Assembly (NCBI RefSeq): GCF_001548115.1
Contig: NZ_AP014821.1
Span: forward strand, 682,001-746,000
DNA: 64,000 nucleotides
Source: Geminocystis sp. NIES-3709
GTDB lineage: Bacteria > Cyanobacteriota > Cyanobacteriia > Cyanobacteriales > Cyanobacteriaceae
Direction: 5' to 3'
In this document: positions 56,909 to 64,000 of the stretch, piece by piece
Position numbering within the stretch: the first letter of the stretch is position 1
How the letters are laid out: each line of letters begins with the position of its first letter
Position numbers and translations under genes: made by a program
The notes under the pieces: generated by a model
Database searches by the model: none
Seen by the model: only the letters and a program-made list of their open reading frames with translations
Told to the model about the DNA's origin: nothing

Positions 56909-57904
56909 CTAAAAATGCTGATATGTATTCTTTTGGTTTAATAAAAGTTTTGAATAAACATTTTGCTCATCTACTAATTGTATCTCACATGGGGTTGTTA
57001 TTTCTCCTATAATCTGACATTCTTGAGACAATTGTTGTTTTAACTTATAAGCTATGTCTGAATCAACACATAAAATTAACTCAAAATCTTCTCCCCCATA
57101 TAATGTCCAATGTAAAGCAGTGTCAAAGTCAGTCATCGCTAGAATTCCTGAGTCTATCGGTATTTTTCTTAAGTTGACGATGGCACCCATCTTACTTTTG
57201 TTACATATTTGAATAATAGCATCGGCTAAACCATCACTACTATCCATCCCTGTAATTTTTCCATAAGGTTTACAATTAGCTAAGGTTTTAATGACATCTA
57301 AACGGGGTTGAGGGTATTGGTGTGCCAAAATTACCTTTTCTTTCGTTTTACTGCTCACATGACTATATTTTTCGGGATAGAGTAACATTTCTAGTCCTGC
57401 TCTTGCTAATCCATGACTACCTGTTATTACAATTAAGTCTCCCGCTTGGGCTGTATGACGATAGATAGCTTCACTCTCATGGACTTCTCCTAAAGCAGTG
57501 ATGGCAATGGTATTGACGACAGAACTTGTTATATCTCCACCTACAATTGTACAGTTAAAATGTGTTAAACATTGTTTCATACCCTGATAAACTGCTTCTA
57601 TCCAAGATATTTCTGTGTCTTTTTTTAGAGATAAGCCAACGGTAATGGCTTTGGGAGTCCCCCCCATAGCGGCTATATCTGAAAGGTTTGCGGCGACTGC
57701 ACGATAACCAATGGAATGAGGAGGAGTTGTTCGATCACTAAAATGAACATTTTCCACTAAAATATCTGTAGTAACTACTAATTTTTTATGGGTACTAATA
57801 TCAAGAATTGCTCCATCATCTCCATTTTTAGCTTGATCACAATATTGATTTATGATAGCTAATAATTGATGTTCTCCTATATCTTTTACCTTTAACATAA
57901 TCAA
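56909..57904 (-). CDS. thiL: Thiamine-monophosphate kinase
   Basis: Phosphorylates thiamine monophosphate to the active diphosphate. 331 residues (start may be ATG two codons later, MLKVKDIG). Metal and nucleotide motifs: CDQAKNGDDGAILDIS, VTTDILVENVHF, NLSDIAAMGGTPKAI, IVGGDITSS, and MDSSDGLADAI. Normal length; single gene. Confidence 0.95.
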   Translation of the reverse strand: MIMLKVKDIGEHQLLAIINQYCDQAKNGDDGAILDISTHKKLVVTTDILVENVHFSDRTTPPHSIGYRAVAANLSDIAAMGGTPKAITVGLSLKKDTEISWIEAVYQGMKQCLTHFNCTIVGGDITSSVVNTIAITALGEVHESEAIYRHTAQAGDLIVITGSHGLARAGLEMLLYPEKYSHVSSKTKEKVILAHQYPQPRLDVIKTLANCKPYGKITGMDSSDGLADAIIQICNKSKMGAIVNLRKIPIDSGILAMTDFDTALHWTLYGGEDFELILCVDSDIAYKLKQQLSQECQIIGEITTPCEIQLVDEQNVYSKLLLNQKNTYQHF

Positions 57905-57953
57905 CCAATAATTTTTTTAGAAAAGATTATTTTATATAGTTTTATTTAATCTT

Positions 57954-58622
57954 ATGTGGGAAAACCCGCCTCAAAAATTAATCTTAAATAATAATGATGT
58001 TCATATTTGGTTATTAGATATTAATGAATTTTTATCAGAAAATATTGTTAGTTATTTTGATATTTTGTCATCTGATGAACAAGAGAAATTTAATACTTTT
58101 AGTCGTAAATTACAAGGACATCGATTTTTAATTAATAGAGCATATTTAAGGATAATTTTAGCTCAATATTTACAAATAAGTCCTCAAGAAATATTGTTTA
58201 ACTATAGTCAAAAAGGAAAACCAAGTCTCAATATAAAAACTAATCCTGAGAAAATTTATTTTAATGTTTCTCATAAATATAATTATACCATATATGCGAT
58301 CGCTAGGAAAAATTTAGGAATTGACTTAGAAAAAATTGATCCTCAAGTCAATATACAAAAAATAGCTCAAAGGTTTTTTTGTCTTGAAGAATATGAATGT
58401 TTAAAACAATTAAATAGTCAGGATAAAGCTAAATATTTTTTTACATTATGGACTATTAAAGAAGCCTATTTAAAATCGATCGGAGAAGGTTTATCAGGAG
58501 GATTAAACAGCATATATATAAACTTATTACAACAAAAATTAAATTATCAATTAATTAATTATCAAGAAAAAAAAAAATTAATTGCTATACTAAAACATGG
58601 AATTTATTTGAAGACTATATAA
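57954..58622 (+). CDS. Sfp-type 4'-phosphopantetheinyl transferase
   Basis: Attaches phosphopantetheine to carrier proteins. 222 residues. Magnesium motifs NLGIDLEKIDPQVN and LWTIKEAYLKSIGEGLS (WxxKEAxxK) are conserved, and FNVSHKYNYTIYAIA is the substrate region. It should serve the fatty-acid carrier and any PKS/NRPS carriers. Divergent from thiL with a 49-bp gap. Confidence 0.92.
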   Translation: MWENPPQKLILNNNDVHIWLLDINEFLSENIVSYFDILSSDEQEKFNTFSRKLQGHRFLINRAYLRIILAQYLQISPQEILFNYSQKGKPSLNIKTNPEKIYFNVSHKYNYTIYAIARKNLGIDLEKIDPQVNIQKIAQRFFCLEEYECLKQLNSQDKAKYFFTLWTIKEAYLKSIGEGLSGGLNSIYINLLQQKLNYQLINYQEKKKLIAILKHGIYLKTI

Positions 58623-59052
58623 TGAGTATTGTTATTAACTCTAATTATTATAATTGGAATATTCAAACTTATATAGCAATATTATCTAAGTTGTAAAAAA
58701 AACGTAATTAAAAAGGCAAGATAATCAGTATCTTTGATATTCTTTTCTAATAATTGATTGTTCACAAATGATTTAGGAATTATATATTAGAAATTATGGC
58801 TCTCCTACAGTAGTTATGACAAATTAATAGAAAATAATTAATATAAACTTTGATAGCTATAGCTTTGACTCTTTTAAAAATGCAATTATTATAAATTAAC
58901 AGTTTGAATTTAACCTAATACCTGCTACCTGATACCTGACACCTTTTTTTAGACATAATTTATCATATTCAAAGTAGAAGAGCCGAAATTATTTATAGTA
59001 AAAAATATGAATAAGTTTTATAATTATCAAGGAATGAGAAAAATTAAATAAA
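58623..59052. other. Intergenic region with heptamer tract
   Basis: 430 bp, AT-rich, no frame with a good start on either strand. It contains the heptamer tract 58913-58944. Confidence 0.5.
58913..58944 (+). repeat. Heptameric tandem repeat ACCTNNN x4
   Basis: ACCTAAT, ACCTGCT, ACCTGAT and ACCTGAC stand in a row, followed by ACCT. The first four bases are constant and the last three vary. Related tracts occur at 26843 and 62150, and reversed near 41722. Confidence 0.8.
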
Positions 59053-59397
59053 ATGATTAAAAATAAAATTGATACTTTTTTATGGATAACAATAATTTTT
59101 TTAGGTAGTTGTTCTCAGAATAAAGTATTTAGTCAAGAAAATGATATTTTGACTATAGCAACAGTTCAAGATTTAGTTAACGGTGATTTAATCTGTTATG
59201 CAACTTTAATTGATGATAATGGACAAGAAAGTACTATGGGTGCTAGTTTTGAAATTTGTGAAAAACCAGATCAATACTTGAATAAAAAAGTAAAATTAAC
59301 TTATGAATTAGCTAATATTAATGATTGTGAAAGTAATGAGCCTTGTGGGAAAACTCGTCAAGAATTGATTATTATAGAAATGGAAACGATCGAATAA
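59053..59397 (+). CDS. Small lipoprotein-like hypothetical protein
   Basis: 114 residues. The leader MIKNKIDTFLWITIIFLGSC ends in a lipobox-like LGSC, so a lipid-anchored envelope protein is likely. The body has SQEND, DLICYATLIDDNGQES and two cysteines in NDCESNEPCGKTR that could form a disulfide. I recognise no family. Confidence 0.6.
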   Translation: MIKNKIDTFLWITIIFLGSCSQNKVFSQENDILTIATVQDLVNGDLICYATLIDDNGQESTMGASFEICEKPDQYLNKKVKLTYELANINDCESNEPCGKTRQELIIIEMETIE

Positions 59398-59409
59398 AGA
59401 TGATTAATA

Positions 59410-60474
59410 TTAACGAAATTGAGGTTCACAATAAGGAGAATTTTCGCAGGGAAAAGTATTAATTAAATTAATCATTTGATATAAACGACTAAATTTTCTG
59501 GATTGAAGATAAAAACCAATACGAGGTAAATAAGGGATGTCTTGTTTTTCTTTTGGAAGTATTGATATTTGCTCAATTTTACCCTTAATTAATATATCTT
59601 TAAATTCTTCATTTAATAGTTCAATTTGCTCACTGGTTAAGTCATAATTCAGTCTTACCACAAATAAATCTTTTACATAGCGACAAGAATGATATACTCG
59701 GTAAAATTGCAAAATAGTATCACAAGCAGTTTGAATATTATCGGTTATAGTGTAAATTTTAGTATCTTCTGGTTCAACATAGCCCCCTTCTAAGAGATGA
59801 TCACAAACATAATTATGCCAGCTATGCCAATATTTCCCATTTGGTTTATCCATTAACACTAAAGGAATGGGAGGTTGTCTCCCTGTTTGACATAATGTAA
59901 TAGTTTCAAATGCCTCGTCTTGAGTGCCAAATCCTCCGGGAAATAGTACGATCGCATCACTCTCTTTTAAGAAGAACAATTTACGGGTAAAAAAATACTT
60001 AAATCTAATTAATTTGGGATCATTATTAATAAAAGAATTAGGAGTTTGTTCAAAAGGTAACTTTACATTTAAACCAAAAGAATTATCAGAGGTTGCGCCT
60101 TCATTTCCCGCCGCCATAATTCCTCCTCCGGCCCCAGTTAAAACCATAAAACCTAAAGTAGTAACTTGTTGAGCAAACTCTTTAGCTAACTGATATTCAG
60201 GCTCATTGATAGGAGTTCTAGCTGAACCAAAAATAGTAATTTTTCGATGTTGACGATAATCAGAAAAAACTCTAAATCCTTTTTCTAAATCTTTTAAAGT
60301 TGCACTCAAAATTTTCCATTCTAAAGAGTCAATTTTATCTTTTTTAGCAATTTTAGCTAAGGTTTTTAAAGATCTTTTTAACCACTTACTTCCATTATAA
60401 TCAGGTAATTTTCTTAATAGATCTTCACAATTTGCTGATTGATTAATAATACTTTTATTGTTTAATAAAGACAT
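59410..60474 (-). CDS. LOG-family (TIGR00730-like) protein
   Basis: 354 residues, longer than the usual 190-residue cytokinin riboside phosphoribohydrolase. It has the family motifs: TIFGSARTPINEPEY, LTGAGGGIMAAGNEGA and LFPGGFGTQDEAFE (PGGxGTxxE). The N-terminal 90 residues and C-terminal 90 residues are extra, matching the longer LOG-related cyanobacterial proteins. Activity on nucleotides is likely, but the substrate is unknown. Confidence 0.82.
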   Translation of the reverse strand: MSLLNNKSIINQSANCEDLLRKLPDYNGSKWLKRSLKTLAKIAKKDKIDSLEWKILSATLKDLEKGFRVFSDYRQHRKITIFGSARTPINEPEYQLAKEFAQQVTTLGFMVLTGAGGGIMAAGNEGATSDNSFGLNVKLPFEQTPNSFINNDPKLIRFKYFFTRKLFFLKESDAIVLFPGGFGTQDEAFETITLCQTGRQPPIPLVLMDKPNGKYWHSWHNYVCDHLLEGGYVEPEDTKIYTITDNIQTACDTILQFYRVYHSCRYVKDLFVVRLNYDLTSEQIELLNEEFKDILIKGKIEQISILPKEKQDIPYLPRIGFYLQSRKFSRLYQMINLINTFPCENSPYCEPQFR

Positions 60475-60489
60475 TTTTTTTGCTCAATA

Positions 60490-60525
60490 CAAAAATTCCC
60501 ACGTCATCACAATCGTTAACGTGGG
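60490..60525 (-). terminator. Terminator downstream of trxA
   Basis: CCCACGT (60498-60504) and ACGTGGG (60519-60525) form a 7-bp stem with a 14-base loop. On the minus strand the stem is followed by AATTTTTG, consistent with a Rho-independent terminator for trxA. Confidence 0.6.
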
Positions 60526-60557
60526 GTGGGATGAAATAAGTTTTTTTTTAAAACTCC

Positions 60558-60881
60558 TTAAAGGTGCTTTTCCAATGTATTAGATAGAGTAGTTTTAGGT
60601 ACTGCACCCACCACCATTTCTAATTTTTGGCCACCTTTAAAAACCATCAGAGTAGGAATACTACGAATCCCATACTGACTAGCAATTTGAGGATTTTCGT
60701 CGGTGTTTAGTTTGACTACTTTAACCTTACCTTCGTATTGTTGCGCGATTTCTTCGACTACGGGAGCTACCATACGACAAGGGCCACACCAAGGAGCCCA
60801 AAAATCTACCAATACAGGTAATTCACTATCTAAAACTACTTCTTTAAAATCCGCTTCTTTGACTTCTGTCACTTCCGACAT
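60558..60881 (-). CDS. trxA: Thioredoxin
   Basis: m-type thioredoxin, 107 residues, with active site [13 protein letters not shown] and the cis-Pro loop [14 protein letters not shown]. The AAGGAAT ribosome site is 9 bp before ATG 60881. In cyanobacteria this gene is commonly next to the Yfr1 RNA, which lies 144 bp upstream here. Confidence 0.97.
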   Translation of the reverse strand: MSEVTEVKEADFKEVVLDSELPVLVDFWAPWCGPCRMVAPVVEEIAQQYEGKVKVVKLNTDENPQIASQYGIRSIPTLMVFKGGQKLEMVVGAVPKTTLSNTLEKHL

Positions 60882-61639
60882 TTTGCTTTATTCCTTAACT
60901 AGATTATTTGCATTTTAAATACTATCAGATTTTACCATAGCAAATAATAGACCTCTTGCTGTCAATTATTTCTATAAGTTTACAATTCCAGTTAATACTT
61001 GATGGTTAATTTTTACTATTCACAAATAGAAATCCGCCTCCACTTTATCAGCAAAGACGGTTTATGGTGTGAGGAGTGAACGGAAACTTTGTCTCCGTCA
61101 TCTTTATTTTAACGCACTTTTGGGTGTCAATGTTGTTAAATCTGTGTGCTGACGATAAAAATTATAGGTAAACAGAGGGAAAAGGGAATAGCAAACAGAA
61201 AAAAGTAATAAGAATTAATTTATTTCAATTATTTATTTTATCGATAATTCTCAGGGAGACAAAGCAAAAATATCGGAAGAAAAATAGTTAAAAATCATCC
61301 CTTATAGCAAAATTTAGAAGTAGTCAAAAATAATCAAATTTATCAGGTAAATGATACATATTGGACAAGTTCAAGTGGTATTTCCTCGATCATAAAATAG
61401 TAGATGATTTAGAGAATTTTATGAAAAAAAAGATTAGTTGTGAAAAAAGTTATTCTGAGTCATAGCGAAGAAATCTCAAAGTATTAATTTTGAGAAAAAT
61501 GTATAATTTATAATTAGATAAAATGTCTGAAATAAAAAATGATCGGACTTTCAACTGTCAACCAGGCTAATTATTGGCAACAAGAATCAGAATCTTTTGT
61601 GACTTCATCAGGAGAAAAAGAATTAATTTAGCGTGAAAA
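60882..61639. other. Gene-free region holding Yfr1
   Basis: About 760 bp. Besides Yfr1 (61025-61099) no credible frame is seen. From about 61540 the sequence starts to resemble a worn AraC regulator gene, covered below. Confidence 0.5.
61025..61099 (-). ncRNA. yfr1: Yfr1 small regulatory RNA
   Basis: The minus strand contains the ultraconserved single-stranded motif ACTCCTCACAC (complement of 61066-61076). It is flanked by a 5' hairpin CGGAGAC-AAA-GTTTCCG and a 3' hairpin of eleven pairs (CCGTCTTTGCT with AGTGGAGGCGG), then an ATTTCTATTT tail. This is the standard Yfr1 layout. TTGACA at 61125-61130 gives a -35; the -10 is weak. Yfr1 base-pairs with porin-type mRNAs in cyanobacteria, and its location beside trxA is the usual one. 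Confidence 0.92.
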
Positions 61640-62104
61640 AAGTTTATTAGGATATTCTATTGAAAAATATATCCCTTTACGCTGTGATTTATATTTAGAA
61701 AGTAAAGTCTTATAATTATTAGCTTTGTGGCTAGGAGAAAATAATAATCAACAAGAATTTATCAGCAATCTTCTCTCAGTAAAAAAGATATTATTATTCT
61801 ACAATAAGTAAAAAATATTATGGAGAAAAATTTACAGAATCTACCTAGTTTAAAAGACTTATCTCGACAATTATTTATCAATGAATGTAAATTAAAATCA
61901 GGTTTTAAGCAATTATTTAAAACAACAATTTATGGTTATTTACACCATAAAAGAATGGTCTATGCTCACAGTTTATTAACACAAAAAAAGATGAAAGTAA
62001 CAGATGTTGCTCATATGTGCGGTTATGCTAGTTTACCTTCTTTTTCTAAGGCTTTTAAAAAATATTTTGGGGTTAATCCTAAGTTCGATCGAATCAAAAA
62101 ATAG
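61640..62104 (+). pseudogene. Decayed AraC/PchR-type regulator
   Basis: The last 94 codons (61820-62104) give an intact double-HTH AraC domain: LPSLKDLSRQLFINECKLKSG and MKVTDVAHMCGYASLPSFSKAF. Upstream, the matching N-terminal part is visible but broken: a stretch reading YIPLRCDLYLESKVL then stops, and further pieces (LLALWLGENNN, ISNLLSVKKI) are interrupted by stops and a frame change. The pattern matches PchR-type regulators of siderophore uptake. Only the DNA-binding half might still be made. Confidence 0.75.
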
Positions 62105-62149
62105 AATGCGATCGGACACCAAAAATCTAACTTAAATAGTTTAAATTTA

Positions 62150-62170
62150 ACCTCATACCTAACACCTGAG
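62150..62170 (+). repeat. Heptameric tandem repeat ACCTNNN x3
   Basis: ACCTCAT, ACCTAAC and ACCTGAG in a row, of the same kind as at 58913. Confidence 0.7.
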
Positions 62171-62182
62171 ATAACACTTTTT

Positions 62183-62875
62183 TTAATCAAGATTTATACC
62201 TTGTTGACGCAATTGTTCTTTTAATTCTTGTAATTCTTTTTCGGCTTTTTGTGCCGATTCATCACCTGTCAAAAGTAAATTACCATTTTCATCACACCAA
62301 CGCAACCATACACCATTAAAATTTTCAAATTCTCCCTCCCATAAAGTTAACCCTAAATTAACTCCTTCTAACCAAGTTTCAGATATTTCTTGATAATTTA
62401 TTCCTGTGAGTTTAAATATCCTTAAAACTTTTTCACCTAAATATTTTTGAGGATCATAAACAACATAATAAATCACTCTCATATTTTGATAAATTTTCAG
62501 CTTTTCATCTAATTCTCCCCCTACTTTATTCGAGACAATTTCGATCGCAACTTCGGGAGTTTTGCCAAATTCCCAAACAAGATAACAACGATGATTTTTT
62601 TCCCACAAATTAGGAGGAGTGGTGACATCTAAACTCAAGAAAAAATCTGGTACGATGGGCGGTTGACCAATATTATAATAAATACCAACATTGGCATCTG
62701 CTAAAAAAACTTGTTCTTTTCTGGCATTGTAAAGAATATTCGTTAAAAATCTTTGTTGTTTTGGTGAACCAAAATTATCCACTGGTGTATCATCCTCTGT
62801 GATTAAATTACTAACGTCAGGTTTGGGGATAAATTCTACTTCGTTGTTAGTGGGAATTTGTATTTGTGCTACCAT
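62183..62875 (-). CDS. Uma2-family (DUF820) putative endonuclease
   Basis: 230 residues of the PD-(D/E)XK superfamily family Uma2, expanded in cyanobacteria. The catalytic Asp may be in IVPDFFLSLDV and Glu-x-Lys-like residues in VAIEIVSNKVGGEL. The protein ends in a coiled coil (QKAEKELQELKEQLRQQ). Function is unsettled. The ATG at 62875 follows the GNAT gene by 27 bp, so the two may be co-transcribed. Confidence 0.85.
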   Translation of the reverse strand: MVAQIQIPTNNEVEFIPKPDVSNLITEDDTPVDNFGSPKQQRFLTNILYNARKEQVFLADANVGIYYNIGQPPIVPDFFLSLDVTTPPNLWEKNHRCYLVWEFGKTPEVAIEIVSNKVGGELDEKLKIYQNMRVIYYVVYDPQKYLGEKVLRIFKLTGINYQEISETWLEGVNLGLTLWEGEFENFNGVWLRWCDENGNLLLTGDESAQKAEKELQELKEQLRQQGINLD

Positions 62876-62902
62876 TGTTATCTACTTCCTTAAACCTTTT
62901 TT

Positions 62903-63385
62903 TCATTGTAACTTTTTCTGCCAAAATAACGCTCTACCCATATCAGGATTTAACTGATAACCTTCAAAACCAAAAGTCCGATAAGCCGATTTTGCGATCG
63001 AATTTCCCTCTAATACTTCTAAAGTGAGTTTACAACATCCCAACTCAAGGGCAATATCTTCAACTGTTTGTAATAATAATTTAGAGATACCCCGACGACG
63101 ATAATTAGGGGAGACGATTAAATCATGAATATTTAATAAAGGTTTACAGGCAAAAGTTGAGAAGCCTTCGATCGCAATTATTAACCCTGCTGGTTTATGA
63201 TCTATAAAGGCTAAAATTGTATGAATAGATTTTCTTTTCGCCAATTCGATGGTTAAATTGCTTTTAACATAATGTGATAATTCTTCCCCACCTCCCATAG
63301 AATCAAGGGCATAGGTATTCATTAAATCGACAACTGCCTCGCTATGGGCTGGTATATTAAAATCTGCTTTTATAACTTCTATCAT
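62903..63385 (-). CDS. GNAT acetyltransferase
   Basis: 160 residues. The acetyl-CoA loop is in NYRRRGISKLLLQTVED (RRxGxxLL), followed by GCCKLTLEVLEGNSIAKSAYR, typical of GNAT enzymes. Substrate unknown. Transcribed ahead of the Uma2 gene. Confidence 0.9.
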   Translation of the reverse strand: MIEVIKADFNIPAHSEAVVDLMNTYALDSMGGGEELSHYVKSNLTIELAKRKSIHTILAFIDHKPAGLIIAIEGFSTFACKPLLNIHDLIVSPNYRRRGISKLLLQTVEDIALELGCCKLTLEVLEGNSIAKSAYRTFGFEGYQLNPDMGRALFWQKKLQ

Positions 63386-63469
63386 TGTTTTTTTCCATTT
63401 GTTCTGTTCTATATTCGTGTAATTCGATCATTTTATCGGCTTTCCATAAATTTTCACGGGAAGATTTTT

Positions 63470-63745
63470 CCCGAATCTCTTAGTAATCAATTGCAAGAAT
63501 ATTTTAGCGATAATCAAATAGAAGAAATGGTTTATCGTTTAGGAAATATGACTCTTTTAGAACCTAATTTAAACCGTCAAATAGGTAATAAAAACTATAC
63601 TTTAAAAAAAGAAATTTATCAACAAAGTAATTATCAATTAACTAAAAATATTCAAGCTGAAGAATGGAATCCTGAGAGTTTACATAGAAGACAAATACAG
63701 TTAACAAAAAAAGCAATACAGATACGGCGATCGAGTTTTTTGTAG
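63470..63745 (+). pseudogene. C-terminal remnant of a DUF262/DUF1524 (GmrSD-like) protein
   Basis: Residues LGNMTLLEPNLNRQIGNKNY, KKEIYQQSNYQLTKNI and EWNPESLHRRQIQLTKKAI match the C-terminal part of the DUF1524 HNH domain of GmrSD-type restriction proteins. The rest of the gene is missing upstream and the frame before it is unrelated. A leftover of a lost type IV defence gene. Confidence 0.7.
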
Positions 63746-63771
63746 ATAAAAAATATTGTATTTTTGAAAAA

Positions 63772-64000
63772 TTAAAATAAAGGCTTTCTATCATTATTAA
63801 TCTTAAATTGGTTTTGAAGGTCATTTATTTTTTTCATATTTTCCTGATATTGTGATACTATATCTGATATTTGTCTATTACTATTAATTATTTTTTCGAT
63901 TGGAATAGGAGGAATAATTGGAATATCCACTGGTTTTATTATTTGTGCTATTGGAATAGGAGGAATAATTGAAATATTCATTGGTTTTATTATTTGTGCT
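63772..64000 (-). CDS. Repeat protein, truncated by the window edge
   Basis: The minus strand is open across the window edge, so the N terminus is not seen. Two copies of a 17-residue unit (IIPPIPIAQIIKP, in 51-bp tandem repeats at 63930 and 63981) are followed by a coiled-coil-like tail KINDLQNQFKINNDRKPLF. A Met occurs at 63981, but upstream codons (AQIIKP) continue the repeat, so I do not take it as the start. Function unknown. Confidence 0.5.
   Translation of the reverse strand, partial: AQIIKPMNISIIPPIPIAQIIKPVDIPIIPPIPIEKIINSNRQISDIVSQYQENMKKINDLQNQFKINNDRKPLF
63880..64000. repeat. 51-bp tandem repeat in a coding region
   Basis: Units of 51 bp, including ATTGGAATAGGAGGAATAAT and GGTTTTATTATTTGTGCT on the plus strand, occur at least twice and continue off the window end. 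The unit length keeps the reading frame (17 codons). Confidence 0.8.

Noticed and set aside
63880-64000. Possible second CRISPR-like repeat
   Set aside because: The units are contiguous with no spacers and keep a reading frame, so this is a protein repeat.

Overview
The window looks like chromosome of a unicellular, AT-rich cyanobacterium. The evidence is HIP1-type GCGATCGC octamers and GATCG-rich sites throughout, a Yfr1 small RNA beside trxA, and cyanobacterial families such as DUF751, DUF3593, a GUN4 domain, a DHNA-CoA thioesterase and a C-DES type cystine lyase. The gene mix suggests a Geminocystis/Cyanobacterium-like lineage, but that placement is an inference.

Layout. 1-7.4 kb: housekeeping genes (gcvP 5' part, a peroxiredoxin, ndk, yjbQ, speE, DUF751-rbfA) ending in a tRNA-Arg(TCT). 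7.556-17.164 kb: a complete type V-K CRISPR-associated transposon (CAST) inserted 37 bp past that tRNA. It carries tnsB, tnsC, tniQ, cas12k, a divergent MerR-type regulator (CvkR-like), a tracrRNA, a 5-repeat CRISPR array, both ends with TnsB-site-like repeats, and a cargo alkylsulfatase broken by one extra base in a C7 run. 17.5-30.6 kb: a GAF/degenerate kinase protein, ilvB, a His-tailed chelatase, a methyltransferase, a matrixin-like protease, secG, gpmI, a CBS protein, ilvH and argH. 30.9-36.4 kb: two of three paralogues of an unrecognised family, then pilT-pilC. 36.5-47 kb: a pseudokinase, a phosphohexomutase, a cystine lyase, pdxH, the third paralogue, ldh, menI-like thioesterase and an HI0933-type flavoprotein. 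47.3-57.9 kb: gyrA, lpxC, a GUN4 protein, argS, urtC under an apparent NtcA promoter, and thiL. 58-64 kb: a phosphopantetheinyl transferase, a LOG protein, trxA with Yfr1, and a decayed stretch with an AraC remnant, a DUF1524 remnant and a repeat protein cut by the window end.

The main discovery candidate is inside the transposon. Besides the normal tracrRNA next to cas12k there is a second, diverged tracrRNA copy at 7650-7892 (minus strand). Its anti-repeat runs through a 3-nt loop straight into a shortened repeat and then a 17-nt spacer. That reads as a naturally fused single-guide RNA. The spacer matches the 3' end of the adjacent tRNA-Arg exactly, the target has a GTT PAM, and the transposon end lies 54 bp beyond that PAM. 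Stems that differ in sequence between the two tracrRNA copies remain paired, which argues for selection on the RNA. The likely logic is a two-RNA guide (tracrRNA plus array) for mobile targets and a one-piece guide for homing to the chromosomal tRNA site.
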